Of a stretch of 64,000 nt of DNA, positions 34,147-42,260 are shown piece after piece. Under the pieces are notes generated by a model. The model was not told the DNA's origin and ran no database searches. It saw only the letters and a list, made by a program, of their open reading frames with translations. Position 1 is the stretch's first letter. Each line of letters opens with the position of its first letter. Origin of the DNA: Paenibacillus thermotolerans. Lineage in GTDB: Bacteria > Bacillota > Bacilli > Paenibacillales > YIM-B00363. The position numbers and the translations under genes are program-made. The DNA is taken from contig NZ_JAQZSG010000003.1 of NCBI RefSeq assembly GCF_028745515.1, positions 204,601-268,600 of the forward strand. Direction: 5' to 3'.

Positions 34147-35136
34147 TTACTCCACTAACCCCGTACGCTCGATGCCTTCGACGAAATGCCGCTGCGTAAA
34201 CATATAGAGAATCAGCGGCGGCAAAATGATGAGCAATGCGCCTGCCATTTTGATCGGCTCGTTCATATCGAACTGCCCGGCCAGCAAGCCGTTGTTGCTG
34301 AGCGACATGTCGTTCAATCGGCCCTGCATCCAATCCATCTGCAGCGCCATGGCCAGGAACTTCTCGTTCTTCAAATATAGCGCCGCTTCGAAATAAGTGT
34401 TCCAGTGCCAAACGAAGGAAAACAGAAAGACGATTAAGAGCGCCGGCTTCGCGAGCGGAAGCATGATTTTCCAATACGTCCGGAAAGCGCCCGCCCCGTC
34501 CATCCTTGCCGATTCCTCCATCTCCTTCGGCAGCGTGGCGAAAAATTGCCGGAAGATGATGATGAACAGCGCTCCCTTGATCCCTTGCGCGAAAACTGCG
34601 GGCACAATGAACGGCAGCGGCGAATTCAGCCATCCGAGCTTCGAAAACATGACGAACAGCGGAATCGCCATCGTTTGCGTCGGGATGATGAACGTAATGA
34701 GCACGATGAAAAATAAAGCGTTCTTGAGCGGGAAGTTCATTCGGGCGAACGTATATCCCGTTATGGCGCACGAGAGCATTTGGAGCAGCGCGGCCGCAGA
34801 AGCCATAAACAGCGTATGGCTCAACGATTTCAAATAATAGAGACCTTTGAAGGCGTCCGCGTAGTTTTCGAACTTCAGCTGCCTCGGAATCCAGCGAACC
34901 GCGGGGTCGATCAAGTCGCTGATATCCTTAAAGGACGTAGACAGCATGTAAAACAGCGGCGAAAGATACAGCACGGAGATGGAAATGAGCATGACGTAAG
35001 TAAGGCATTTGAAAATGATCCCGTCGTTCATCCGTTGGCCGAGCAACCATAGCTTTAGACGCTCGTTCCCCCATACCCGCAAGCGTTTTCGTTTCGGCTT
35101 GGAAGCCGTCCGTTCGTAATCGTAATGGGTCGTCAT
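34147..35136 (-). CDS. Carbohydrate ABC transporter permease, MalG-type (module C, second pair)
   Basis: 329 residues, ATG at 35136 with GGGAGGTG upstream. A basic cytoplasmic tail of about 40 residues precedes six membrane segments. The EAA loop is MEESARMDGAGAFRTYWKIMLPLAKP. The end GIERTGLVE matches GVERSGLVE of the module B counterpart (8492-9472). It starts 6 bases after the stop of its MalF partner and closes the transporter part of module C. Confidence 0.95.
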   Translation of the reverse strand: MTTHYDYERTASKPKRKRLRVWGNERLKLWLLGQRMNDGIIFKCLTYVMLISISVLYLSPLFYMLSTSFKDISDLIDPAVRWIPRQLKFENYADAFKGLYYLKSLSHTLFMASAAALLQMLSCAITGYTFARMNFPLKNALFFIVLITFIIPTQTMAIPLFVMFSKLGWLNSPLPFIVPAVFAQGIKGALFIIIFRQFFATLPKEMEESARMDGAGAFRTYWKIMLPLAKPALLIVFLFSFVWHWNTYFEAALYLKNEKFLAMALQMDWMQGRLNDMSLSNNGLLAGQFDMNEPIKMAGALLIILPPLILYMFTQRHFVEGIERTGLVE

Positions 35137-35142
35137 GCCTTG

Positions 35143-36069
35143 CTACACCTCCCTTCGGTTGAAACGCAGCGAGATCCGCGCCAAAATCGCAACCAGTACA
35201 AAAATGAACGCGAAATAAATCCATCCGAGCGCGCTCGCATAACCGTAGCCCGTCTTCAAATTGCTCATATTTCCTAATATGTGATTGATGATCGGGTTAA
35301 ACGAGTACGTGGACAAATCCACAAGCGTATAAATCAAGTTGAGAAAAATGAACGGAACGATCGAAGGAAAGGTGATTTTCCAGAACGATTCCCACGGCGT
35401 TACGCCGTCGATTTGCGCCGCCTCGTACGTCGAAGGCGGCACGGTGCGGAACGCGGCAAGGAAAATAATCACCTGCACGCCGGAATACCAAAGCACGATA
35501 ATGAATTTCCTCAACAGGCTGACGATCGGGTCCGCAAGCACGGGCGGGAACGTATCGTATATCATCCCCGCCAGATCGTACTGCTCCGCGAACGGCAAAT
35601 CCCCTTGCCCTTGCGCGAACAGCTCCATCAGCACTTTGCCGGTAGCAAAGATGACCGGAAGGAAAAAGATCGCGCGAAAAATCATTCTTCCGGGAAACTT
35701 CTGGTTCAGCAGCAGCGAGACGAGCAGAGCGAACAGCACCGTAATCGGGATGATCAGCAGCGACTCGCGCCAAAAAAGAAGCATTTCGATCGGAAATACG
35801 TTGTCCCGCAAAAACGCGTATTTAAAGTTGTCCATGCCGACATAAATGTAATCAAGCCCGCTGCCGTCCGGTGAAACGACCAGCTTGTGAAAGCTTAAAA
35901 ACAAAGAATACAGCAGCGGATACGCCATGAAGAGCAGCACGCCGACGATCCAAGGCAGCAGGAAAGCGTAAGCGGTTAACGCCGACCGGGCCGACATCGC
36001 TCTTTTGCGGCGCGCGTGCTCTTTGAGGCTTAAACCCGTCGCCGTCTCTTGCCGATTCACAGCATTCAT
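35143..36069 (-). CDS. Carbohydrate ABC transporter permease, MalF-type (module C, second pair)
   Basis: 308 residues. The ATG at 36069 overlaps the stop of the DUF5696-type gene (ATGA), indicating coupled translation. Six membrane helices are predicted, starting with TAYAFLLPWIVGVLLFMAYPLLYSLFLSF. The EAA loop YEAAQIDGVTPWESFWKITFPSIVP has ordinary spacing. The closest relative in the window is the module B second-pair MalF (9492-10355), with the same gene order on both sides. Confidence 0.95.
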   Translation of the reverse strand: MNAVNRQETATGLSLKEHARRKRAMSARSALTAYAFLLPWIVGVLLFMAYPLLYSLFLSFHKLVVSPDGSGLDYIYVGMDNFKYAFLRDNVFPIEMLLFWRESLLIIPITVLFALLVSLLLNQKFPGRMIFRAIFFLPVIFATGKVLMELFAQGQGDLPFAEQYDLAGMIYDTFPPVLADPIVSLLRKFIIVLWYSGVQVIIFLAAFRTVPPSTYEAAQIDGVTPWESFWKITFPSIVPFIFLNLIYTLVDLSTYSFNPIINHILGNMSNLKTGYGYASALGWIYFAFIFVLVAILARISLRFNRREV

Positions 36070-38351
36070 CCGCTCACTCCCCGTTCAATGACCGCGAACG
36101 AATGGGCGTCCATCGTATGCCCTTCGCCGCTGTACGGCACTTGATTGTAATTCACCCAAATTTTCCGCCCGTTCTCGTAGGTCGTCTCGTAAACTCCGTC
36201 CGCCACTTTGCGGTGGTTCTCGATAAATAAATTCCATACGCCCTCGGAGGCGTCGACGAACGCTTCGTATTCTTCCAGCACCCGATCCTCCAGCGCGTCA
36301 AACTTCGAGCTGAACAAATAGGCGAACATCGTTCGCTTGAGAACGCGAGGGTCTTCATAAGTAAGCATAAAGTAAGGAATCTCCCCGTATTCGATCGCCC
36401 GCAAGTACTCCACTTCGGGATTCGTTCTTACGTTGCCTGGCGCCGCCGAATATGTCGCCAAGCCGTGAACGGCGATCGGATAGAACGGGACTTCCTCGTC
36501 GATGATTAAGTCGTAGTTGTACACGGTCGGAAACAACTGAATATAGTCGACATGTCCGAGCACATAGGCGCCCGCGCCGCTCGTCATGGCATAACCGACC
36601 GTTCGGCGCGTCGTGTCGAGCAGCTCCGCGTACATGTTCGCCATCGTCTTCCGATCCTGCGGATGCTTTCTGCTGAAATCGCTGTACAGCAAGCCCCCGA
36701 ATTCCGCTATGCCGATCCCGTCTACCGGCAATCGTTTGTACTGCTCCAGCGCTTGTTCGACGTTAATTCGGATATTTTCGGCATTCGGACGATAGTAATA
36801 CGTTTCCTTGCTGTACCAATCGCTCCAGAACATCTCCCGGTATGCCGTGCCGTCAACCATACGAGCCGCGTCTTCGAGCGGCGAGAAGCCGTTGCCGAAA
36901 GCGTTCGTCGATTGCGTGAACACGTCCTGCATCACCAGCTTGGCGTCTCCCATCGCTTCCAGCTTCCCGGACAGCCGCTTCAGTCCGTCCGCTCCTCCGA
37001 TCCCCTCTTCAATCGGGAACCGTTTCGGCAGCGAGCCCTGCAAGCCGCCCCGGTTCCAGCCGGTGACCCCGACAATCATATTTCCGACGCCGCGGCCCCG
37101 TAGCTTTTCCACGATTTGTTCGACCTGTTCGAACGTAGTGGAAACGACCGTCTTCGTATTGAAAGGATTCGGCTCCGTCGCCGCCATAATAAATTCGAAA
37201 TAGGCCGGGGGCTCCTTCGAGCCGCCTTGCAGCTTGGCTGCGCCGGCTTCCTTCTGCAAATAATTCCGATACGCCTTCGCCATGCCGACGTAATTCGCTT
37301 CCTCGCCTTTGAGGAACATGTACTTGACGGTAATCGGCTCCACCGTCATGTTCTTTTCGTAAGCGTCGATCGACTTCGTCAAGCTGATCGGCTGCTTAAA
37401 GGGCCTTCTGACATGAAATCTGGCGAATATTTGGTTGAAGCCGGTGTGAATGCCGGAAGGCGCCGCATATACGTTCGATTTATATTGGCCTTCTTCGATA
37501 ACGGCCAGGAAGCCCGCATCGCCGCGCTTCAATCCGAATACGGGATACGCGATCGAATCCCTAGGGAAAAATTGACCGTTCGGCGGAATGGAAGGGTCGA
37601 TTCCGTACACCGGGAAATCGTACGCCGTCACAAGCGGGGAACGCGTTTTATTAAAATAAATCAAGCCTCCCGGACCGTCCGGCACGAATAAATATCCTTC
37701 CGTTCCGGACGGTGCCGCCCCCATGAACGGCAGCAATTCCACGGTGACGATTTTGTTTTCCTTCGTCTCCAGCAATCCCAGCTCCGGCATATGCACCTGA
37801 AGCTCTCCGTTATTCAAGCGATACTCGAAATAGAAGGAAAAGCCCAAATCGTCGAGCACGTAACGAACGCCTACGCCGCCATTGATTTTCCGCCACGCGA
37901 CCGCGGCATTATGCTCCACGGCGTTGCTCAGCTCCGGCGAATTTTGCTGCGGCTTCAAGTACCGAAATAAGAACGGGGATTGCAGGTTCGCGCGCCACAG
38001 CCCTTGAACCTCCTCCCGCTCCATATCGGAGGAGGTCGGGTTGCCGTACCACATCGTTCCATGTGCATCCTTCACGGCGATCCGGCCGGATTCCGGCTCC
38101 AGCCAAAGGGACGTCTCCCGATCGCCGCCGCTCACCAAATACCACGCCGTTCCGTCGATCGTTTGCTTCGCTCCATCCGGGAGGCCGGTCTCGAACGGAA
38201 GACTCTCGAAGTAATCCTTCGCCTTATCCGGCGTATAATTGCCCGTCGTTACGCTGCTGTCCCCCGACCAAACGATATATAGAGCCAAGCCCCCGAGCAC
38301 AATCAACAGCACGGCCGGAAAGAGAGACAAGCGCAGCAGCCTCTTAAGCAC
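36066..38351 (-). CDS. DUF5696-type membrane-anchored protein, predicted glycosidase-like (module C)
   Basis: 761 residues from a GTG at 38351, which overlaps the preceding gene by 8 bases. An N-terminal membrane helix (about 8-27) is followed by beta-rich domains with YLFVPDGPGGLIYF (compare FYPDGPGAISYF in the module B homologue). A TIM-barrel-like region (about 380-640) has LQGSLPKRFPIEEGIGGADGLKRL, VDGIGIAEFGGLLYSDF and IIDEEVPFYPIAVHGLATYS. The C-terminal VYETTYENGRKIWVNYN is shared with 10358-12592. Conserved acids around the barrel suggest glycosidase ancestry, but activity is unproven. Its conserved location between the NHL/Yip1 genes and the second permease pair points to a role in the same process. 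Confidence 0.8.
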   Translation of the reverse strand: MLKRLLRLSLFPAVLLIVLGGLALYIVWSGDSSVTTGNYTPDKAKDYFESLPFETGLPDGAKQTIDGTAWYLVSGGDRETSLWLEPESGRIAVKDAHGTMWYGNPTSSDMEREEVQGLWRANLQSPFLFRYLKPQQNSPELSNAVEHNAAVAWRKINGGVGVRYVLDDLGFSFYFEYRLNNGELQVHMPELGLLETKENKIVTVELLPFMGAAPSGTEGYLFVPDGPGGLIYFNKTRSPLVTAYDFPVYGIDPSIPPNGQFFPRDSIAYPVFGLKRGDAGFLAVIEEGQYKSNVYAAPSGIHTGFNQIFARFHVRRPFKQPISLTKSIDAYEKNMTVEPITVKYMFLKGEEANYVGMAKAYRNYLQKEAGAAKLQGGSKEPPAYFEFIMAATEPNPFNTKTVVSTTFEQVEQIVEKLRGRGVGNMIVGVTGWNRGGLQGSLPKRFPIEEGIGGADGLKRLSGKLEAMGDAKLVMQDVFTQSTNAFGNGFSPLEDAARMVDGTAYREMFWSDWYSKETYYYRPNAENIRINVEQALEQYKRLPVDGIGIAEFGGLLYSDFSRKHPQDRKTMANMYAELLDTTRRTVGYAMTSGAGAYVLGHVDYIQLFPTVYNYDLIIDEEVPFYPIAVHGLATYSAAPGNVRTNPEVEYLRAIEYGEIPYFMLTYEDPRVLKRTMFAYLFSSKFDALEDRVLEEYEAFVDASEGVWNLFIENHRKVADGVYETTYENGRKIWVNYNQVPYSGEGHTMDAHSFAVIERGVSG

Positions 38352-40407
38352 GGTTCATCAGCTCCCTTCCCAGCTGGATAAAGAAGTCCGCCGCCTGGTA
38401 GACGAGCCCGACCGTGACGAAGCCGAACAGTCCCAAACAGAGCAGCGTAAATACGGAGACGGCCGACATGCCGAGCGTCTCTTTGACATTGTAATTATGC
38501 ACCGTCTGCGTTCCGATGAAGATCAGAATGAGCACCCACAGCTGAATGGCGTTCATGGCAGCGTCGTAAATAACGGCCTCCTGCTGCGTCAGCACATTGG
38601 ACAGCAGCTGCACCGGCAGCGTAAACAGGACGAGAGGCGCAAGCGCATAGGCGTTCACAATGAACACTTTCTTCAAGGTGCCTTCGCCTTTCATGACCGA
38701 GCCGATCAAATAGTTGGCGAAAAGCCAGGCGAACCAAAGCAGAAAATATTTCGCCGCTTCCATCCATAGATTCAACTCTTCAAACCGCGCCTCTGCAAAA
38801 ACGAAGCTAACGGCCGCCTTTCCGGCAATCGTAACGACAAAGCCGGCAATGAGCACGATGAAGGCGAACCATCCTCGGATCATGCTGCTAGCCGCGATAT
38901 CGTACATGCCGTTCATCGGATGTCTAAGCACGGCAAACAGCATGTAGAACGAGTACTTCCACGGGCCTTTTTCCCTCTTCTGCGCTTTGGTTCGGCGCTG
39001 CTTCAGCATGCGCTTTCCGAACTTGGACCATAGGAACAGAAGCGCCCATAATGAAACGATCACGGTCATAGCGATCCCGAAATAATCGAGCAGCCAGTTC
39101 ATGCGAATTTGCCAATACGACTCCGAGTAGCCGGTTTTGTCGTAAGCGAGCTCGAAAAAGCTTCGCGACTGCTCGTAATTTTCCCGCTTATATTCGCTCT
39201 TCGCCAGCGCTTGATAAGCTTTGTCGAACGTGCCGTGGCGCACGAGAATTTCCTTCCACAGCTTCTCGCCTTCCTCGTATTTGCCGTCCTTATACAGTGC
39301 GAGCGCTTCATGCACCATCGTTCCGAATTCCGTACGCTTAAAAATTTGGATCATATTGAGCTCGCCGTCGGATACGTAAATATTTCCGGAGGAATCCGTA
39401 ACGACGCTGGTCGGGCGCTTGAACAGCCCGTACCTGGGCGAGACCGAAGTGTCGTTGCCGAAGCGGAATATCATATTCCCTTGCCAATCGTACTGATAAA
39501 CGCGGCCCCCGGCGCTTTCGATGACCGTCATAAAGCCGCTTCGGTCCACCGAAACGTCCGTGAACGAAAACCGGTCCATCGGACCGACCCAAGGCGCAAA
39601 GTTTTTGTCGCTTAACAAATCGATGCCGCCCGCGTTCAGCCGCTTCAGCTGGCCGCTCTTCAAGCCCTGGTTGACGGTGAAAATAAAGCCGCGGTCGTCC
39701 ATCGTCATGTTCGAGATCGAGCCCGGCAAATTTTTTTGCTCCTCGGCAAGCTGCTCCTCCGTGTAAAACCTTCGCTTCAGCGTATCGATCCAATTCGAAG
39801 GAACTTTGTTGGCGCCGAAGAAGCCCGCAAATTCTCCTTCGGGCGACATCTGCAGCAGCCCTTGATAACCGCCTTTGTTCGCGACGTATATAAACCCGCG
39901 GTTATCGACGACGACCTTGACGGGGACGTACAAATAATTTTTAGGGATGTATTCGGACTGAGGCGCCTTCACCTCTCTCACAAATTGACCGTTCGGATCA
40001 AAGACGGCGATTCGCTTGTTCCCGGTATCGGCCACATAAATAAAACCGTCATCGGTTACGAATACGCCTTCGGGCGTACGCAGCGTATTCGTCCGATCCT
40101 CCGTCCCTTCTTCGGGAATCGTTCGGATGACCCGCCCGTCCGGGGCAAGATGAACGATCCGGTCGTTCCCGCGGTCCGCCACGTAAATGTCGTCGTTCGG
40201 CATAATGAACAAATCTGCGGGATCTTTAAAGCCCTCCCACAGCTTCCACGGCACGAACGCGTACGGCGCGGGAATCCAGCGGCCGTTCGCATCCGTCGAC
40301 GACGTGAAGTACGGAATGGAAGCCTCCGAACGCTGTGCAGGCAAACCGGCAATCAGCAAGGCGGCGGCGATCAAGCTCAACAATAATCGGCGGTATTTAC
40401 GGTTCAT
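38344..40407 (-). CDS. NHL-repeat, TPR and Yip1 fusion membrane protein (module C)
   Basis: 687 residues from the ATG at 40407, preceded by GAGGGGGC. A much longer open frame upstream lies inside the permease gene and is not coding. A signal peptide (about 1-29) is followed by an NHL beta-propeller (about 60-355; DDIYVADRGNDRIVHLAPDG, GFIYVADTGNKRIAVFDPNG), a TPR-like region (about 360-430), a membrane helix (443-462), a basic loop and a Yip1-like bundle of about five helices (485-685). In module B the same parts are two genes (13248-14669 and 12604-13251) overlapping by 4 bases. The fusion therefore shows that propeller and Yip1 bundle belong to one complex. Probable site: cytoplasmic membrane with the propeller outside. 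Confidence 0.87.
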   Translation of the reverse strand: MNRKYRRLLLSLIAAALLIAGLPAQRSEASIPYFTSSTDANGRWIPAPYAFVPWKLWEGFKDPADLFIMPNDDIYVADRGNDRIVHLAPDGRVIRTIPEEGTEDRTNTLRTPEGVFVTDDGFIYVADTGNKRIAVFDPNGQFVREVKAPQSEYIPKNYLYVPVKVVVDNRGFIYVANKGGYQGLLQMSPEGEFAGFFGANKVPSNWIDTLKRRFYTEEQLAEEQKNLPGSISNMTMDDRGFIFTVNQGLKSGQLKRLNAGGIDLLSDKNFAPWVGPMDRFSFTDVSVDRSGFMTVIESAGGRVYQYDWQGNMIFRFGNDTSVSPRYGLFKRPTSVVTDSSGNIYVSDGELNMIQIFKRTEFGTMVHEALALYKDGKYEEGEKLWKEILVRHGTFDKAYQALAKSEYKRENYEQSRSFFELAYDKTGYSESYWQIRMNWLLDYFGIAMTVIVSLWALLFLWSKFGKRMLKQRRTKAQKREKGPWKYSFYMLFAVLRHPMNGMYDIAASSMIRGWFAFIVLIAGFVVTIAGKAAVSFVFAEARFEELNLWMEAAKYFLLWFAWLFANYLIGSVMKGEGTLKKVFIVNAYALAPLVLFTLPVQLLSNVLTQQEAVIYDAAMNAIQLWVLILIFIGTQTVHNYNVKETLGMSAVSVFTLLCLGLFGFVTVGLVYQAADFFIQLGRELMNRA

Positions 40408-40421
40408 CGTCTTCAGCCCCC

Positions 40422-41297
40422 TCATTTGATACCGGAGTGTGCCATCGTTGCAAGCACCTTCCTCTGCGATATCAAGAAAATGATGAGGTTCGGCACGAAC
40501 ATCACGAGACCTACCGCAGCGGCGACGCCCTGCCCGACGACGTTGTTGGCCAGACCGTTCGTAAGCGTCATGACGTAGTACGGCAACGTCTTCAGCGACT
40601 CCATCTGCACGTACAGGTTGGACGTTTCCGCCTGCGACCACGATGCCTGGAAGGTCAAGATCGCGACCGTCGCGACGGCCGGCATGCAGACCGGCATGAC
40701 GATGCGGAAAAACATCGTGAATTCTTTGGCGCCGTCGATCTTTGCGGCTTCCAACAGCTCGTTCGGAATTTGGTCCACGAACTGCTTCATAAGAAACACG
40801 CTCGTCGGTGCGGCGATCAGCGGCACGATATGCGCCAAATACGTATTCATAATGCCGATGTTGGCGATGACGAGATAGCGCGGAATCGCGACGGCTTCCG
40901 GCGCGAACATGAGCGCGAAAATCGTCATCGAAAAAAACAGCTTGCTTCCCGGAAACCGATGCTTCGAAAAGGCGTAAGCCGCCAACGAGCTCACGACGAT
41001 GACGCAAACCATCGTCACCGACGTGGTCAGCAAGCTGTTAAACAAATAGCGCGTAAACGGGATCACGAGCGTTTGCGTCTTTAAAAACAGCTCGCGGAAG
41101 TTTTCCAGCGTCGGATCCTGCACGATAAACCTCGGAGGATACAAAAACAGCTCGTTGATCGGCTTGAACGCATGATTGACGATAAAGATGATCGGCAGCG
41201 CCATAAACAGCCCGAGGAGGACGAGAAAGATGAGCGATATTTTTTGGAAAGCGTCGATCCGCTTCCATGCTGCCCATAGCAGTTTGAACCGCTTCAC
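40422..41297 (-). CDS. Carbohydrate ABC transporter permease, MalG-type (module C, first pair)
   Basis: 291 residues from a GTG at 41297, directly adjacent to the preceding stop, with AGGAGG 8 bases upstream. Motifs KPINELFLYPPRFIVQDPTLENF and the C-terminal MAHSGIK match the module B first-pair MalG (14682-15545). The EAA loop is LEAAKIDGAKEFTMFFRIVMPVCMP. Six membrane segments are expected. It lies 14 bases before the NHL-Yip1 fusion gene. Confidence 0.95.
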   Translation of the reverse strand: MKRFKLLWAAWKRIDAFQKISLIFLVLLGLFMALPIIFIVNHAFKPINELFLYPPRFIVQDPTLENFRELFLKTQTLVIPFTRYLFNSLLTTSVTMVCVIVVSSLAAYAFSKHRFPGSKLFFSMTIFALMFAPEAVAIPRYLVIANIGIMNTYLAHIVPLIAAPTSVFLMKQFVDQIPNELLEAAKIDGAKEFTMFFRIVMPVCMPAVATVAILTFQASWSQAETSNLYVQMESLKTLPYYVMTLTNGLANNVVGQGVAAAVGLVMFVPNLIIFLISQRKVLATMAHSGIK

Positions 41298-42260
41298 TTA
41301 CATCTCCTCCTTCTCGCCGAACAGCAGGAAAGACAGCTTCGTCGCCCCGTACACCAGTAGCAGCAGAAGGAAGGACAGCGCCGCGGCATATCCCAGTTCG
41401 TAGCGGATAATGGCAAAATCGTCGATATGATTGATGATGAGATGTCCGGAATATTGCGGCGTGATCGGCGATCCGGCCAATATCGCGCCGATCGCCCCCG
41501 CCTTCAGCGTCCCGACGACCGACATGACGGCGCCGAACAGCAGCTGCGGCTTGATCGCCGGTATCGTAATATAAAAAATTTCCTGCAGCCGGTTCGAAAT
41601 CCCGTCGATCGCTCCCGCTTCGTACATTTCCCGGTTCACCGTCTGCAGCCCGGCAAGCATGGCGAGAAACCCGACGCCCATGCTGGCCCACAGCGAAATG
41701 CCGATCATGATGGTCATGAAATACTTCGGATCCTGCAGCCAAAGGACAGGCTGGTTCAACAGTCCCCATTTCAGCAGCAGGTTGTTCAAATAGCCGACTC
41801 TGTCGCCGCTGAAGATGACCGGCCACACGACCGCGAAGGCGACGCCGGAAGCAAGCGACGGCGCATAAATCGCGAGCGTGAAGTAGTCGCGGATCGAGCG
41901 CGGCAGCTGGTGAATGAGCCAGGCGAGCGCGAAGGAAAGCATGTACCCGCCCGGCCCTACGATAATCGCAAACTTGAACGTGTTCGGTATGGCGTTCTGC
42001 AGAAAGATCCGATCCTGCGTCATAATCGCCAAAAAATTGTCCCAGCCGAGAAACTTCGGAGGCGAAATCGCGTTAAAGCTGAAGAAAGACAGCCCGATGG
42101 CGACAAGCACGGGGATCAGGATGAACAGCAGGAACGTAATCAGGAACGGCGCGATAAACAAATAAGATAACCGGTTCTCCCATATTCGGGCGGCCAAGCC
42201 CGGCCGTTTCGGTTTAGCCTGCGCACGCATGTCTGCACGTATGTCGGTTGCCGTACTCAT
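41298..42260 (-). CDS. Carbohydrate ABC transporter permease, MalF-type (module C, first pair)
   Basis: 320 residues from the ATG at 42260, which follows GGGGAGGAAGGG and overlaps the anchored SBP stop by 4 bases (ATGA). An upstream in-frame TTG is less likely. The EAA loop YEAGAIDGISNRLQEIFYITIPAIKP carries the same two-residue expansion as 15559-16509. GPGGYMLSF, FSGDRVGYLNN and VLWLQDPKY are shared with the partial module A permease at 1-576. This is the first-pair MalF lineage of the module. Confidence 0.95.
   Translation of the reverse strand: MSTATDIRADMRAQAKPKRPGLAARIWENRLSYLFIAPFLITFLLFILIPVLVAIGLSFFSFNAISPPKFLGWDNFLAIMTQDRIFLQNAIPNTFKFAIIVGPGGYMLSFALAWLIHQLPRSIRDYFTLAIYAPSLASGVAFAVVWPVIFSGDRVGYLNNLLLKWGLLNQPVLWLQDPKYFMTIMIGISLWASMGVGFLAMLAGLQTVNREMYEAGAIDGISNRLQEIFYITIPAIKPQLLFGAVMSVVGTLKAGAIGAILAGSPITPQYSGHLIINHIDDFAIIRYELGYAAALSFLLLLLVYGATKLSFLLFGEKEEM

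Noticed and set aside
34118..34771. 217-codon ORF inside the module C MalG permease
   Set aside because: Antiframe shadow rich in His/Arg with no ribosome site; the permease frame has the EAA loop.
40408..41007. Open frame extending the NHL-TPR-Yip1 protein by 200 residues at its N-terminus
   Set aside because: It lies wholly inside the permease gene in another frame, has Arg/His-rich shadow composition, and the ATG at 40407 has its own ribosome site and signal peptide.
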